From: Bolinopsis microptera
Lineage: Eukaryota > Ctenophora > Tentaculata > Lobata > Bolinopsidae
Length of the DNA stretch: 64,000 nt
Direction: 5' to 3'
Assembly (NCBI RefSeq): GCF_026151205.1
Contig: NC_087084.1
Span: 1,340,312-1,404,311, forward strand
In this document: in pieces, positions 20,549-31,300 of the stretch
How the letters are laid out: each line of letters starts with the position of its first letter
How positions within the stretch are numbered: position 1 is the stretch's first letter
The notes under the pieces: model-generated
Database searches by the model: none
Told to the model about the DNA's origin: nothing
The model's input: only the letters and a program-made list of their open reading frames with translations
Position numbers and translations under genes: made by a program

Positions 20549-21433
20549 GGGGTTCACCCTGATGTTTTGTTGTGAAACTCGGTTTCGAGATAGCAGATGA
20601 CCAACAAACTAGGACCAGTGACCGAACTTTTGAGGGGGTCTCAGACCCCATGCCAACCGCCAAACGGTGCCTGCGAGGCAGCCACGCCCATATTTGGTCC
20701 TAGTTATAAAAAACTAGGCCAAATTATAGGCCAAATTTTAACCAAATACCCTGAACATGCCCAAAACCCAGGTTTTAGGTGCTCAACTTGTTATGTAGCT
20801 AGTGGTCCCCTGAACTCGTATGTGAATTTTCATTAAGATGGGGCAAGAAATGACTGAGTTATGGGCTAAAACTAAAAAGCTTAACTACACATTCTCTACA
20901 ATTATCAGCTCAATATCTACTTATAACTGTGGATTCGGTGTTCAAATAATAGTAAAAATGAACAAAATCGCCCATATCTCACATCTTAGTTCGCGATATT
21001 TGCGAAACTGATTTCGCTCAAAACAGTAGAACTCAATAGGGTTTCAAATTCAATATTTTTCATGAAATTTTCAGAATCAACGTAATTTAAAATCGAATTT
21101 TATTTTTGCGACCTTGTAGTGGAATTTTGAATTAGGCCTTTGGCGGCTTAATTCTAAAAAATGCACAGCAAATTTTAGAATTTGGCCGCCAAATTTTTGT
21201 AATGTTTAATGTTCAGGGTATTTTATTTGGCTAAATTGGGCCTAGTAGTAGTACTAGTATAGCTTGGACCAAATATGGGTGTGGCTGCCCCGCGGGCACC
21301 GTTTTGCATGCAGTTGGGGTCCGGGATCCCCTCAAAAGTTCTATCACTGGTCCTACTCCTACTAGTACTCCTAGTTTGTTGGTCAACTGCTATCTCGAAA
21401 CCAATTTTCTCAAAAAAAATCAGGGTGAACCCC
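20549..21433. mobile_element. Inverted-repeat element (family B)
   Basis: The ends are GGGGTTCACCCTGAT and ATCAGGGTGAACCCC, followed inward by longer imperfect inverted arms (for example TTTCGAGATAGCAG near 20582, and CTGCTATCTCGAAA near 21388). The interior around 20740-21200 is related, in opposite orientation, to about 49030-49530. No coding capacity. Confidence 0.7.
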
Positions 21434-21445
21434 GGCCCTTAATTA

Positions 21446-21745
21446 CTGTACACTCGATTTTTGAAACCTATTTGAAACGATGTATTTTTAATTTCTGGTT
21501 CCGAATCACCCCACGGCCCACATTCTCGATCACGTCATATGACCATATAAGTATAACTAAAAGCTAAAGGAATTTGGTCAAATTTCTCGTTAGGGTTTAT
21601 TTCAGTATATACTTCAGTTAGGGATTGAGTTAGGGTTAGGATTGGGATCAGATTAGAGGGTTAAAGTTTCGAATAGTCATTCAGGGCCACCCAGAGAACG
21701 TGTTAAAATATCACGTGACAGTCGAGTGTAGAGTGATTAATCATC
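21446..21745. mobile_element. MITE family A, copy 3
   Basis: Ends resemble GTACACTCGATTTTT and the complement GTCGAGTGTAGAGTGATTA. The interior includes GTTAGGGTTAGGATTGGGAT and the GATTAGAGGGTTAAAG block shared with copies at 4.9 and 7.5 kb. Confidence 0.65.
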
Positions 21746-21969
21746 AATTCATTTTGCTTCTAGTTTGCATATTGATATAATTATAACAATTATAACATGG
21801 CTTCTTGACCGGTGAAGTTGTTTTCTTCAAAAGTTCTCTACTATCATCAGGGGTGTAAACTATTAAAGTATTTGCGAAGGAGCATTGTTGTTCATTTTAT
21901 TATTTTGTTCATGTTGTTTTGATTAGTTCCCAGAGGATCGCATGCAATGAGATTTTATGTCGCGAAATA

Positions 21970-22098
21970 ACAGTTTCACTTTCACTTGTAAGTTGTAACA
22001 TCTCGTTAGTAGCATTAGCAAGTACTAGTATGAAACAGTTTCACTTTCCTTTGTAACATCTCGTTAGTAGCAAGTGATAATATGAAACAGTTTCACTT
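21970..22098 (+). repeat. Triplicated 5' UTR/start-codon segment
   Basis: ACAGTTTCACTT followed by GTAACATCTCGTTAGTAGCA recurs three times in degenerate form. Two copies include ATGAAACAGTTTCACTT (22030 and 22082). The upstream one forms a short frame, MKQFHFPL then stop, and the downstream one is the start of the cysteine-rich gene. Confidence 0.75.
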
Positions 22099-23806
22099 GA
22101 CAGTTGCTGCTCTGCTGATACTGCTAGTGCCAGACGTCATTAACGCTGGGCTTAACGAGCTTGAGGACGCAGCTAAAGGTAAAAATAACATGGTTATAAA
22201 CTTAAAGCATTATTTGTTTATAGCATGATTAGTATATAATGGTTGCTACACCTTGTATACCTCTTAGTCTTATCACTTATCTTATGTTTTAGCGGCCACC
22301 GCGCGCGAAACGAGGTATACTACGTACGTGTAGCTATGCCTATATAATAGTATAATGGAGTAATTACGTTTTTATTGGTTTACGGCTAACTGATATTATG
22401 TATCAAAATTTTCAGTTGAACGAAATCACAGTGCTAGTAAGCACAATTACCCTCCCTGTAAGTACACCCACAGTGTACTGTGAGTGAATTGTAAAACTAA
22501 AAGGGCGTTTCATAAATAATGTCCAGATTTTTTAAATCAGACAGTTAAGTTTACTGAAATTTGAATAATCTCATATTTTATAGTCTTACTACCCAAATTT
22601 AAACTATCAAAACTAGTAACTATTACTAACATTGAACATGTAATGTGTAAATAATCTCATTTTAGTTCTCCGGGCTAAAGACTGCAGACCAAGGAAGCAC
22701 AACGTTCAGGACTGTAGCTGCCTTCAAGAGATGTTTGTTAAAACTCAGTGTATAGAACGACTGGGCGAAAAGTTCATCAACCACAAATACAAAGGTAACT
22801 ATATAGTAACCAATAGTAACCAATAGTTACCACTAGTAACCCTGTTCATCAACCACAAATACAAAGGTAACTATAGTAACCAATAGAAACCACTAGTAAC
22901 CCTGTTCATCAACCACAAATACAAAGGTATGCTAAAAGGCAGCATAGAAAACTTAAGGGGCATATTTTAATCCATCCCAACGTTTTTCTGCTGGGATCGG
23001 ATAAGTAACTCACCAAAATGTAACCCTGTTATATGCATATATATGCCTATTATATTTAGCGGCCAGGTAGCGCAGTTGGTTAGAACGCCTGTCTTACAAT
23101 CGTTAGGTTGCGAGTTCGAAACCCACTGACTGCCTGGTCGTGGGGTGAGTGTCGTCGACGTTCAGCTAAGGATCATGAGTGGTCTATGCAGCCCCCCGGT
23201 CTACTCAGCCGAATACTCGAGAAATCGGGTGTGAGGGTTAAATGAGGAGCTGCACATTGCAGCAAAGTCTCGGACGAAGAAAGTATGGTATACACTACCT
23301 TAACCGTCACTGGCCAAAAAGATCCTTCGGCTTCCTGTAATTGGCTGGTTGCACTTGTGTAACATTGTGGCTGTTGGAATACACCGAAGTAAAATAAGTG
23401 TCTAGATAAAAAAAAAAAAAAAATATACTACCTATGTACCCTGTATATAGGTTAAGGTACTGGTAGTGTGCTATCGACAGTGAGCCTTCAGCCTTAACAG
23501 TGTTGAGGTCAAGATTTCAAGGTCCTTAACAATGCGCGGCTTACATGTAAACTACATGTAAGCCGCGCATTGTTAAACTTAAGGACCTTGAAATATTGCC
23601 AAAAATTATCAGGTGAAATAAGTATTTACGGTTTTGCAGCAGAACAAAATTGAACATTGATGTGTATAATTTCAGATCCCAAGCCGTCAACCTGTGTGAA
23701 ACATTTCAACTATTGCTACGGGTTTGAGGGGGATGAAACAAAGACGTGGTACAACCAGTGCTGCCGGTCGATGCTCTGTTACATGAAACTCAGAACCTGT
23801 GTTTAG
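22082..23806 (+). CDS. Secreted ten-cysteine small protein, four exons
   Basis: Exons 22082-22178, 22416-22457, 22666-22794 and 23676-23806, all joined in phase 1, give 399 nt or 132 residues plus stop. Residues 1-22 (MKQFHLTVAALLILLVPDVI...) are a signal peptide. Exon 2 adds only 14 residues, and its skipping keeps the frame. Exon 3 has four cysteines (KDC, VQDC, SC, TQC) and exon 4 six (STC, YCYG, QCC, LCY, RTCV), so five disulfides are possible. I do not recognise the family. A secreted disulfide-rich peptide is all the sequence supports; role unknown. Ends of exons 3 and 4 are duplicated in the flanking DNA. Confidence 0.75.
22795..22930 (+). repeat. Tandem copies of exon-3 end plus donor
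   Basis: The segment TTCATCAACCACAAATACAA with following AGGTA occurs at the real exon end (22773-22797) and again at 22844-22870 and 22904-22929. The copies are separated by TAACCAATAGTAACCACTAG minisatellite. Each intact copy carries the AAAG|GTAACT donor or a variant (AAAG|GTATGC). Confidence 0.85.
23059..23424 (+). mobile_element. tRNA-derived SINE, copy 2
   Basis: The head has near-consensus Pol III boxes: A box TAGCGCAGTTGGTTAG at 23068 and B box GAGTTCGAAACC at 23109. The central domain with CCCCCCGGTCTACTCAGCCG is shared with the 14.7-kb copy. The tail is a run of about 15 A at 23409-23424. It sits in the third intron of the cysteine-rich gene, same strand. Confidence 0.85.
23511..23595. 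repeat. Near-perfect palindrome (hairpin)
   Basis: Arms of 22 bp (AACAATGCGCGGCTTACATG and TA) are perfect with a 3-nt AAC loop. They extend through TTTCAAGGTCCTTAA on both sides with a 4-nt bulge. It lies in the intron before the last exon of the cysteine-rich gene. Confidence 0.9.
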
Positions 23807-23814
23807 TTATTTTA

Positions 23815-24140
23815 CCAATTTAGTGTTACTAAGGTGTTACTAAGGTGTTACTAAGGTGTAACTAAGGTGTTACTAAGGTGTTACTAAGGTGTTACTAAGG
23901 TGTTACTAAGGTGTAACTAAGGTGTTACTAGGTGTACATGGTACAACCAGTGCTGCCGGTCAATGCTCTGTTACATGAAACTCAGAACCTGTGTTTAGTT
24001 ATTTTACCAATTTAGTGTTACTAAGGTGTTACTAAGGTGTTACTAAGGTGTTACTAAGGTGTTACTAGGTGTACATGGTACAACCAGTGCTGCCGGTCAA
24101 TGCTCTGTTACATGAAACTCAGAACCTGCGTTTAGTTATT
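23815..24140 (+). repeat. Tandem copies of the last exon's 3' end with an 11-bp minisatellite
   Basis: The coding end (TGGTACAACCAGTGCTGCCG through GTGTTTAG) is repeated at about 23938-24000 and 24075-24138. The copies are separated by GTGTTACTAAG arrays (23816-23935 and 24015-24072). The copies lack an acceptor, so they are 3' UTR or intergenic relics. Confidence 0.88.
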
Positions 24141-24224
24141 TTACCGTGAAATCTCCAAGTTAACATTTGGTAAACATTTTTCTATTAGGATCTATTATTA
24201 GTAAAATGCACCTGTGCCCTCTTA

Positions 24225-24425
24225 AAGTTAACTACTTCATCGGACATTTTGTAAACGGACACAATTTTGAAGTTGAACGGACATTAATGATTAAAATGAA
24301 CTCTCAAAGGCATTAATTTAATATATTTAATTTAACTGCCTTGTCGGACTTTATTTGAACGTACATTAAAATGAACGCTAGGGCCTCCGCCGTCCAATTA
24401 ATGTCCGTTCAAATAAAGTCCGGTA
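24225..24425. mobile_element. Short inverted-repeat element (family C)
   Basis: Contains CGGACTTTATTTGAACG and its complement CGTTCAAATAAAGTCCG with GAACGCTAGGGCCTCC between them. The same motifs mark the larger element at 53593-54459. Confidence 0.6.
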
Positions 24426-24873
24426 TATAGAAGTAGAACTAGAAGTAGATAAAGATAGTGAAGGTGGAATTTTCCAATTAATTAACAACTTACCAACATT
24501 ATTTACATTTATCGACTGTTTTCTCTACATTACTTTATTATTGATATTAAGCGTTTAAAAATGGTTCGTTTATCCTTGTCCGTAGACTTATCTCAAAACT
24601 TTTAAATTACACAGCAGAACGAATATCGGCCAGTGGAAACGGGCGGTATTGAGTCATTAATACGTGCGGTTCCGCATCCACCGCATTTTTATGTTGTCTC
24701 TGCAAACTGGGTGAGTTTTGCTGCAGCACGTGTAAGAAGTGACCCCATTTTGTTAGGTACAATAAAAATAACATAATTCAGTTTTACGGAAATAATACGA
24801 TACATTGTTCATACTTTATTAGTGCACGATGGCGCACTACATACTTTATTCCAACAACATTATACAAAAATAA

Positions 24874-25152
24874 TCATAATTTACAATGAAATGTGGTCAC
24901 AGTTCCATGCAAAAGAATTGACACCAACTTGTATGAACTTGACCTAAACCGTGGTCGGCACAAGGATGATTGTGACGATAAAAAGAAGTGTTTAATTGTA
25001 TTTCCCCGTTTATGGGTTGAGTAGTCTTTTCGTGACACTGTAATAACATCAACAATATCAGGATTAAAGAGCTGACTCACTAGGTGGTGATTGTTAAACT
25101 TCAATACTAAATAAAAACCCTGTTTCTCGCAACGACCCTTACAAATTATTCT
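24874..25152 (-). CDS. Possible terminal exon of an unidentified minus-strand gene
   Basis: An open frame of about 90 codons ends in TAA at 24876-24874. It is followed within about 25 nt by AATAAA (complement of TTTATT at 24845-24850). A TTTGTAAG acceptor-like site precedes GGTCGTTGCGAG near 25142. The peptide (GRCEKQGFYLVLKFNN... SSYKLVSILLHGTVTTFHCKL) has protein-like composition with three cysteines, and I do not recognise it. No upstream exon was identified, and it could be a relic. Confidence 0.3.
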   Translation of the reverse strand, partial: RIICKGRCEKQGFYLVLKFNNHHLVSQLFNPDIVDVITVSRKDYSTHKRGNTIKHFFLSSQSSLCRPRFRSSSYKLVSILLHGTVTTFHCKL

Positions 25153-25456
25153 TTTCTTCAATTTCTTTCATTGAAAGTGAACTGCTCCAGGCAAAGCGAA
25201 AAAGGTTCTTAAATTTGAGAAATATATTTTTATAATAATAATATTCAGATGAGTAATAACTTAATCTAATCATTTTAAAATTTAAATCATAAAAACAAGT
25301 AACTATAGTAACCAGTGGTAACCAATAGTAACCACTAGTAACCTCGTGTTTCAAGGAAGTAACTTGGTAATAAAAGCTTTAATTAAGGAAATCAAAACAA
25401 GAAGAAATAATTGTTCTGTGTGAAACTGTCGCTGTCTCGTGAGCTATATACACAGT

Positions 25457-25548
25457 CAAGCGGGCAGTCACGCGGGCAGTCACGTGGGCAGTCACGTGGG
25501 CAGTCACGTGGGCTGTCACGTGGGCTGTCACGTGGGCAGTCACGTGAC
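25457..25548. repeat. 12-bp minisatellite (CACGTGGGCAGT)
   Basis: About eight copies, many containing the CACGTG palindrome. The VTAH-repeat frame on the minus strand is a by-product. Confidence 0.9.
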
Positions 25549-26117
25549 TCTTTACTAGTATTACTGGAAATACTTCATTTGATTCAGAATTGTTTTCATG
25601 CAGGCTGCTCTCACAAGACAGTGACAATTCAGAATTCATTTTTTATCTGAAGGAAAATCTAAAGAAAAATCAAGACAAAAATATTTACAAATCTCATGTC
25701 CTAGGGCATTATACAGGGTGGGCCAGAATCATCTTAACACGCACAACACTTGAATAACATTCAGTAAATATCGACTTTCTAGTTCAGAGCGTTTCCATCT
25801 GATGACGAAAATAGAGGAAATGAAGGAGTGGCACACCCACTGTGCAACTGTAAGGGAATCTAAGTATGACTCTGTAAAGCTTTAATTATGTGCGTTATTC
25901 AACATGTTTGTACTGCTACACAGTGTACAGATTGTGAATTGTGGCCCACCCTGTTGTAGCGTTAATAAAATGGGTCCCCTTATAGTTAACCTGGGTTTTA
26001 CAGCAACATAACTGGGACTAAAGTTGAAAATATTTGTAGATTTCTTTAGTTTAAGTAAAAAACCTATGCACTATGCCTCTCCCACTCAAAATACACACGA
26101 TTATACCAGTATTATTA

Positions 26118-26262
26118 CTGTAGTAACCAGTAGTAACCAGTAGTAACCAGTAGTAACCAGTAGTAACCAGTAGTAACCAGTAGTAACCAGTAGTAACCAG
26201 TAGTAACCAGTAGTAACCAGTAGTAACCAGTAGTAACCAGTAGTAACCAGTAGTAACCACCA
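26118..26262. repeat. 10-bp minisatellite (GTAACCAGTA)
   Basis: Fourteen near-perfect units. The same unit recurs at 29884-29930 and, degenerate, near 22.8 and 25.3 kb. Confidence 0.95.
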
Positions 26263-26405
26263 GCATTATTACTGTGTGTGTAACTGTCCTTTAGTAAGCG
26301 CACGTGAGAGGGTCGTGTTAGTTGGCAGAAGATGAGACAACTTTTAACTACCTGAAGATATGTAATTCTAATAATGATTGAAGGTATCTTAAACTAAAAG
26401 AATAG

Positions 26406-26640
26406 CTTGAAACACTAAGCTCCCCCCCCCCCCCCCCCCCCCCCACCTCACAACACTATCACAATTCACATCTCAGTCACAGGTAGCCCATTTTACTCCC
26501 TCCCTCCCTCCCTCCCTCCCTCTCTCCCTCCCTCCCTCCCTCCCTCCCTCCCTCCCTCCCTCCATCCATCCATCCCTCCCTCCCTCCCTCCCTCCCTCTC
26601 TATCCTCCCTCCCTCCCTCATTCTGTATCCTCTCTTCCTT
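26406..26640. repeat. Poly-C tract and (CCCT)n microsatellite
   Basis: A C-run of nearly 40 at about 26406-26444, then CCCT repeats at 26494-26625 with CATC interruptions. It lies just 3' of the EHBP1-like gene's stop codon, so may be in its 3' UTR or downstream. Confidence 0.95.
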
Positions 26641-26736
26641 ATCCCCTTTTTTCCTCCCTCTTTTCCCTTTCTACCCTTTTCTTCCTATTCCCTGTTCCCT
26701 GAATTTTCTACTCTATTTTTAGCTCACTTTTTTTCC

Positions 26737-28362
26737 TCACGAGACTTTACAGGAGGATTGATCTTGGAGAAGTTTCGGTTTCTCTATTACAGAGCGGAAC
26801 TCAGCTTCCTCTTCCATAGACACTGTGTTGATATCGTCTCGTATCCTGTGACGGGTCAATAGACATTAACGCAACAATTGTAGCAAGTATTAATAGCTCA
26901 AGTAAGATAGAATTTGGACGCAATCATAGTTCAATCAAATGAAAAATCAAAAATAATTTCGTGATAATGTTTAGTGTTTACCTGAGCAAGAGCTCCCGCT
27001 TCTTAAGAATATCCCGATACTCTTCCTCTAGCTGTTCTTCTCGTTCCACGTCATGTACTGTTTTAGTCGTGTCTGAAACGAATTAGATAATATTAATTAA
27101 TTAATTAATTAATTAGATAATATTGTCCCAGTATCAGTTACAGTATTCTCATCATGATTTATAACATCATTATGGTTCAAGTTAAACTGTGTATATCGCC
27201 AATAATAAAACAAAACACCTAGCTCTTAAGTAAGTAGTTCTATATTGTTAATCTATTGAATAGTGAATTATTAAATGTATTAATATTTACCTCCCCCTCC
27301 CTCCCTCCCTCCCTCCCTCCCTCCCTCCCTCCCTCCCTCCCTCCCTCTCTCCCTCCCTCCCTCTCTCCCTCCCTCCCTCCCTCCCTCCCTCCCTCCCTCC
27401 CTCCCTCCCTCCCTCCCTCCCTCCCTCTCTCCCTCCCTCCCTCTCTCCCTCCCTCCCTCTCTCCCTCCCTCCCTCCCTCTCTCCCTCCCTCCCTCCCTCC
27501 CTCCCTCCCTCCCTCCCTCCCTCCCTCCCTCCCTCCCTCCCTCCCTCCCTCCCTCCCTCCCCTCACTTACCGCGCATGTTCTGATATCTCCTCATCTCCT
27601 TGAGCACAACACAGCACCTCTCCTCTAGGTCCTCCTCGTTCTGCAGAGAGTTTAGATCGTCCTGTTTCCTCACCAGAGTGTTCCGCTCGTGTACCAGGTG
27701 GAGCCAGGACTTTAACAGCTTCTGCTCTAGTTCCTGATGAGGTGGAAATTAGTGGCAAATAGTCAGCAGTGCAAACGTGAAATTCTAGAAATAATTGCTG
27801 CTTAATCGTGTCTTCTGAAACTAGACGAAGTAGACAAAGTAGATGAAGTAGATGAAGTAGATGAAGTAGATGGAGTAGATGAAGTAGATGAAGTAGATGA
27901 AGTAGATGAAGTAGATGAAGTAGATGAAGTAGAAGAAGTAGAAGAAGTAGATGAAGTAGACGAAGTATATGAAGTAGATGAAGTAGAAGAAGTAGATAAA
28001 GTAGATGAAGTAGAAGAAGTATATGAAGTAGATGAAGTAGATGAAGTAGATGAAGTAGATGAAGTAGAAGAAGTAGATGAAGTAGATGAAGTAGATGAAG
28101 TAGAAGAAGTATATGAAGTAGATAAAGTAGATGAAGTAGATGAAGTATATGAAGTAGATGAAGTAGATGAAGTAGAAGAAGTAGATGAAGTAGATGAAGT
28201 AGAGTTGTTTAGTAAGCTAAGTAATAAACGAACGTGATTCTGAGAGTCCATGGCGACTCTGAGTTCCTTTTCCAGCACTTTAGCTCGCTTGTCTAACTTA
28301 GCGTTGTGGTGGGTTATCCGGGCATGACACTCACTCATGTAGTTCCTCACGTCTTGTAGGTC
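26737..28362 (-). CDS. EHBP1-like exons 14-17: bMERB domain and CaaX end
   Basis: Exons 28362-28234, 27733-27571, 27072-26982 and 26845-26737. Helix 1 is DKRAKVLEKELRVAMDS. Helix 2 is LLKSWLHLVHERNTLVRKQD, then EEDLEERCCVVLKEMRRYQN. Helix 3 is EEQLEEEYRDILKKRELLLR. The W-x-x-L-V-x-x-x-N-x-L-V-R-K core is diagnostic of bMERB (DUF3585), a Rab8-family binding module. The protein ends SCKVS without one residue to spare: C-K-V-S fits a CaaX prenylation box, as known at the end of vertebrate EHBP1. Stop TGA at 26739-26737. Confidence 0.88.
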
Positions 28363-31300
28363 CTACAGACGGGGATTGTTACAACTTTACAACAGAGTGC
28401 AGAGGAGATGTTGTTACAAGGCCGGTTTTTATTATTAAATCAAAGTTCTAAACAAGGGATAGTTAAAAAACAACGCCCAAGTCTAATCTTTCCCTAAAAA
28501 ATAACTAAATATCAAAAACTTCATTGCCGGGTTTTATTCATAACAAGAATTTCGCCGCGGTTACACCACGAACAATTAATATTAACTCTTTCACTATTAT
28601 TTGCCATTTAACTAAATTATTAACTTACAAATATAACTACGCACAAGTGTACGGAGTTTTAATCTCTTGCAAACGGAAACCTTTCAAAGACAGCGCAAAT
28701 TGATCAGTGGCAAAACTAGGGAACCAAACTGATCTTCCCCAGAAATACGTAAGAATTATTGATAAGTACGTTTACGTACGTGAACTTTTGCAGAAAACGC
28801 TAGGTATCTAACAGCATTGAAATAATTGTGATAAAACCGGATCCCTACAAAGACATTGAATTCTGTACAAAATAAGCGTACAATCACTTACTATGTTATA
28901 TATAATATTATATATTATAATATATATTATACTATATTATAACTCCTGTAAAATCACCTGTTTATCAAGGGTGCTCTGATTGAGTTGGTTAGTCTCCTCC
29001 TCACTGTCATCCTCTTCCACAGGGCTCATATCATCTTCCCCAGGGGGTCCCATCATCAGCGCTAACGGTGCAGGGGTCGGTGGAGGCGGCGGTTCAGAGT
29101 TAACTGAGGTCACTGAGTTCGCTGAGGGGATGTTACATTATAACACGTACAGACGTCAGATATCTAGATATCAATAGTGAAATAAATCTTATAGTTTTAG
29201 AACTAAGAGCACGATACACACGTGTGTATATACTACTATAATACACCGGATGTAGAAAGAACAGTAAAATCACGGTACAGTGTACACGTAACGTGATATG
29301 GAATAAGTACCATTTTAACAGATAAACATACTGTTCAGTGGTCGGGTGTATATAATGTATAATGTATAATTATGCGGAATTTCTGAATAACCCCAGATTG
29401 TATTCACAATCAGTAAGTCTAATTAATGATAAAACTTGCAAACCTCTAACACAAGAGAACATGGCTTGTAACTACAACTATACAGGTTCAAATGTTAAAC
29501 TAGCTGCTAGTTCTGAACATTGCGCAGATAAAATTACATACAAATACACTAGATTTACAAAAAGGAAATGTATGATTCTCGAGCTTACTGTGTACTGCAG
29601 CTGGCAGCTGCATAATATTAACCCTATTCTTCATTGGCCTCATGTGGATCACGTGACGTGAATACAGGCACATGATTGGTTAGTGTATATGAGCAGTGTA
29701 AAGTCAGTGATCCTATTGAACGGGAAGCCAGGGCGGGTATTGGTGGGTTGCTATGGTGATGTGTCACGTGACCATGGTGATATGTCACCTGACGTGTAGA
29801 TAAGTGACACTGTACCTCAACACTTGATAACAACACTACATTTATACAGGTTAACTTAGAGATAGTCTGGCTGAAGACGCAACTATAGTAACCAGTAGTA
29901 ACCAGTAGTAACCAGTAGTAACCAGTAGTAACTGGTACTGTTTAGTTTGACGTTTAACGAATAGTCCGGCAACGGAATCTTTATAGCTTTATTTTGCCAC
30001 CTATATTATTGCATGTAGTGATTCTTTACAAATATTGCCGGAACTAATTTCCCCTGATTTTTCAAAAATCAGTACCAAAAGAAAACACTTTGCGAATGGT
30101 TTGAATCAACTAAAAATCTGCATTGTTTCCGCATTGTTTCCGCATTTTAAATACACAATAATTAGTTACCTAGACTTCCTGCTGCATTGCAAGCTGGTTC
30201 CTCCGCATGCATCTCGACTGAAGGAGACTCCGCTCGTGACGTGCTAGTTGTAGTCTCCTCAAATGAAGTTTCCGCTTCTGTCTTGGGGGAAAAGGAGGAG
30301 ATGAGCTCTGTTAAAGATTGTATTTCCTTGCCAGCTGGCTTACGAGGGCTGGGAGGTGTTGGTTCCTCAATCACATGCTCGGGTTGTTCAGGTTGTTCAT
30401 CAAGTGTAGGTTCTGGTGTTGTTTGCTCAGGTGTTGTTTGCTCAGGTGTTGTTTGCTCAGGTGTATCGACGAAAAGAGGGAACTCTTGCACTTCCCCAGG
30501 GGACTGCATGGCAACCTCCACTTGTTCCAAGTCGCACTCTGATCCTAGTTCTACAGGAGCTATTCTCGGTGCTACTTCCTCAGGAGCTATTCTCGGTGCT
30601 ACTTCATCAGCTGGAGGTTCAGCTATCTCCTTAACCTCAGTAGTAGGCTGCTCTATAACTATTTCCTTCTCGACAGATACACTAGGTATTAAATCATCCT
30701 GAACAGTTTCAGGAGATTCAGGTGGGGTCTCCTGAGCTAGGAGCTCCAGAGACACAGCAGGTGGGGTCTCCTGAGCTAGGAGCTCCAGAGACACAGCAGG
30801 TGGGGTCTCCTGAGCTAGGAACTCCAGAGACACAGCAGGTGGGGTCTCCTGAGCTAGGAGCTCCAGAGACACAGCAGGTGGGGTCTCCTGAGCTAGGAAC
30901 TCCAGAGACACAGCAGGTGGGGTCTCCTGAGCTAGGAACTCCAGAGACACAGCAGGTGGGGTCTCCTGAGCTAGGAGCTCCAGAGACACAGCAGGTGGGG
31001 TCTCCTGAGCTAGGAACTCCAGAGACACAGCAGGTGGGGTCTCCTGAGCTAGGAGCTCCAGAGACACAGCAGGTGGGGTCTCCTGAGCTAGGAGCTCCAG
31101 AGACACAGCAGGTGGGGTCTCCTGAGCTAGGAGCTCCAGAGACACAGCAGGTGTAGTAACCACTGGTTTAGAGACGCTCTCTTCAGACTCCTGTATTGAT
31201 AGTGAGTCTGACCGTGAACTCGCTCTGGACTTTACACTCTCCTGGGAGCTAGATCTGAGCATGCTCACCTTCTCCATGCTAAGAGACCTGCCAACAGGTT

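Noticed and set aside
14692-23138. tRNA genes
   Set aside because: The Pol III boxes belong to SINE heads. The sequences do not fold into full tRNAs with intact acceptor stems and continue into a shared SINE body.
27240-27603. PPSL and GGRE frames
   Set aside because: Products of the CCCT microsatellite in an intron.
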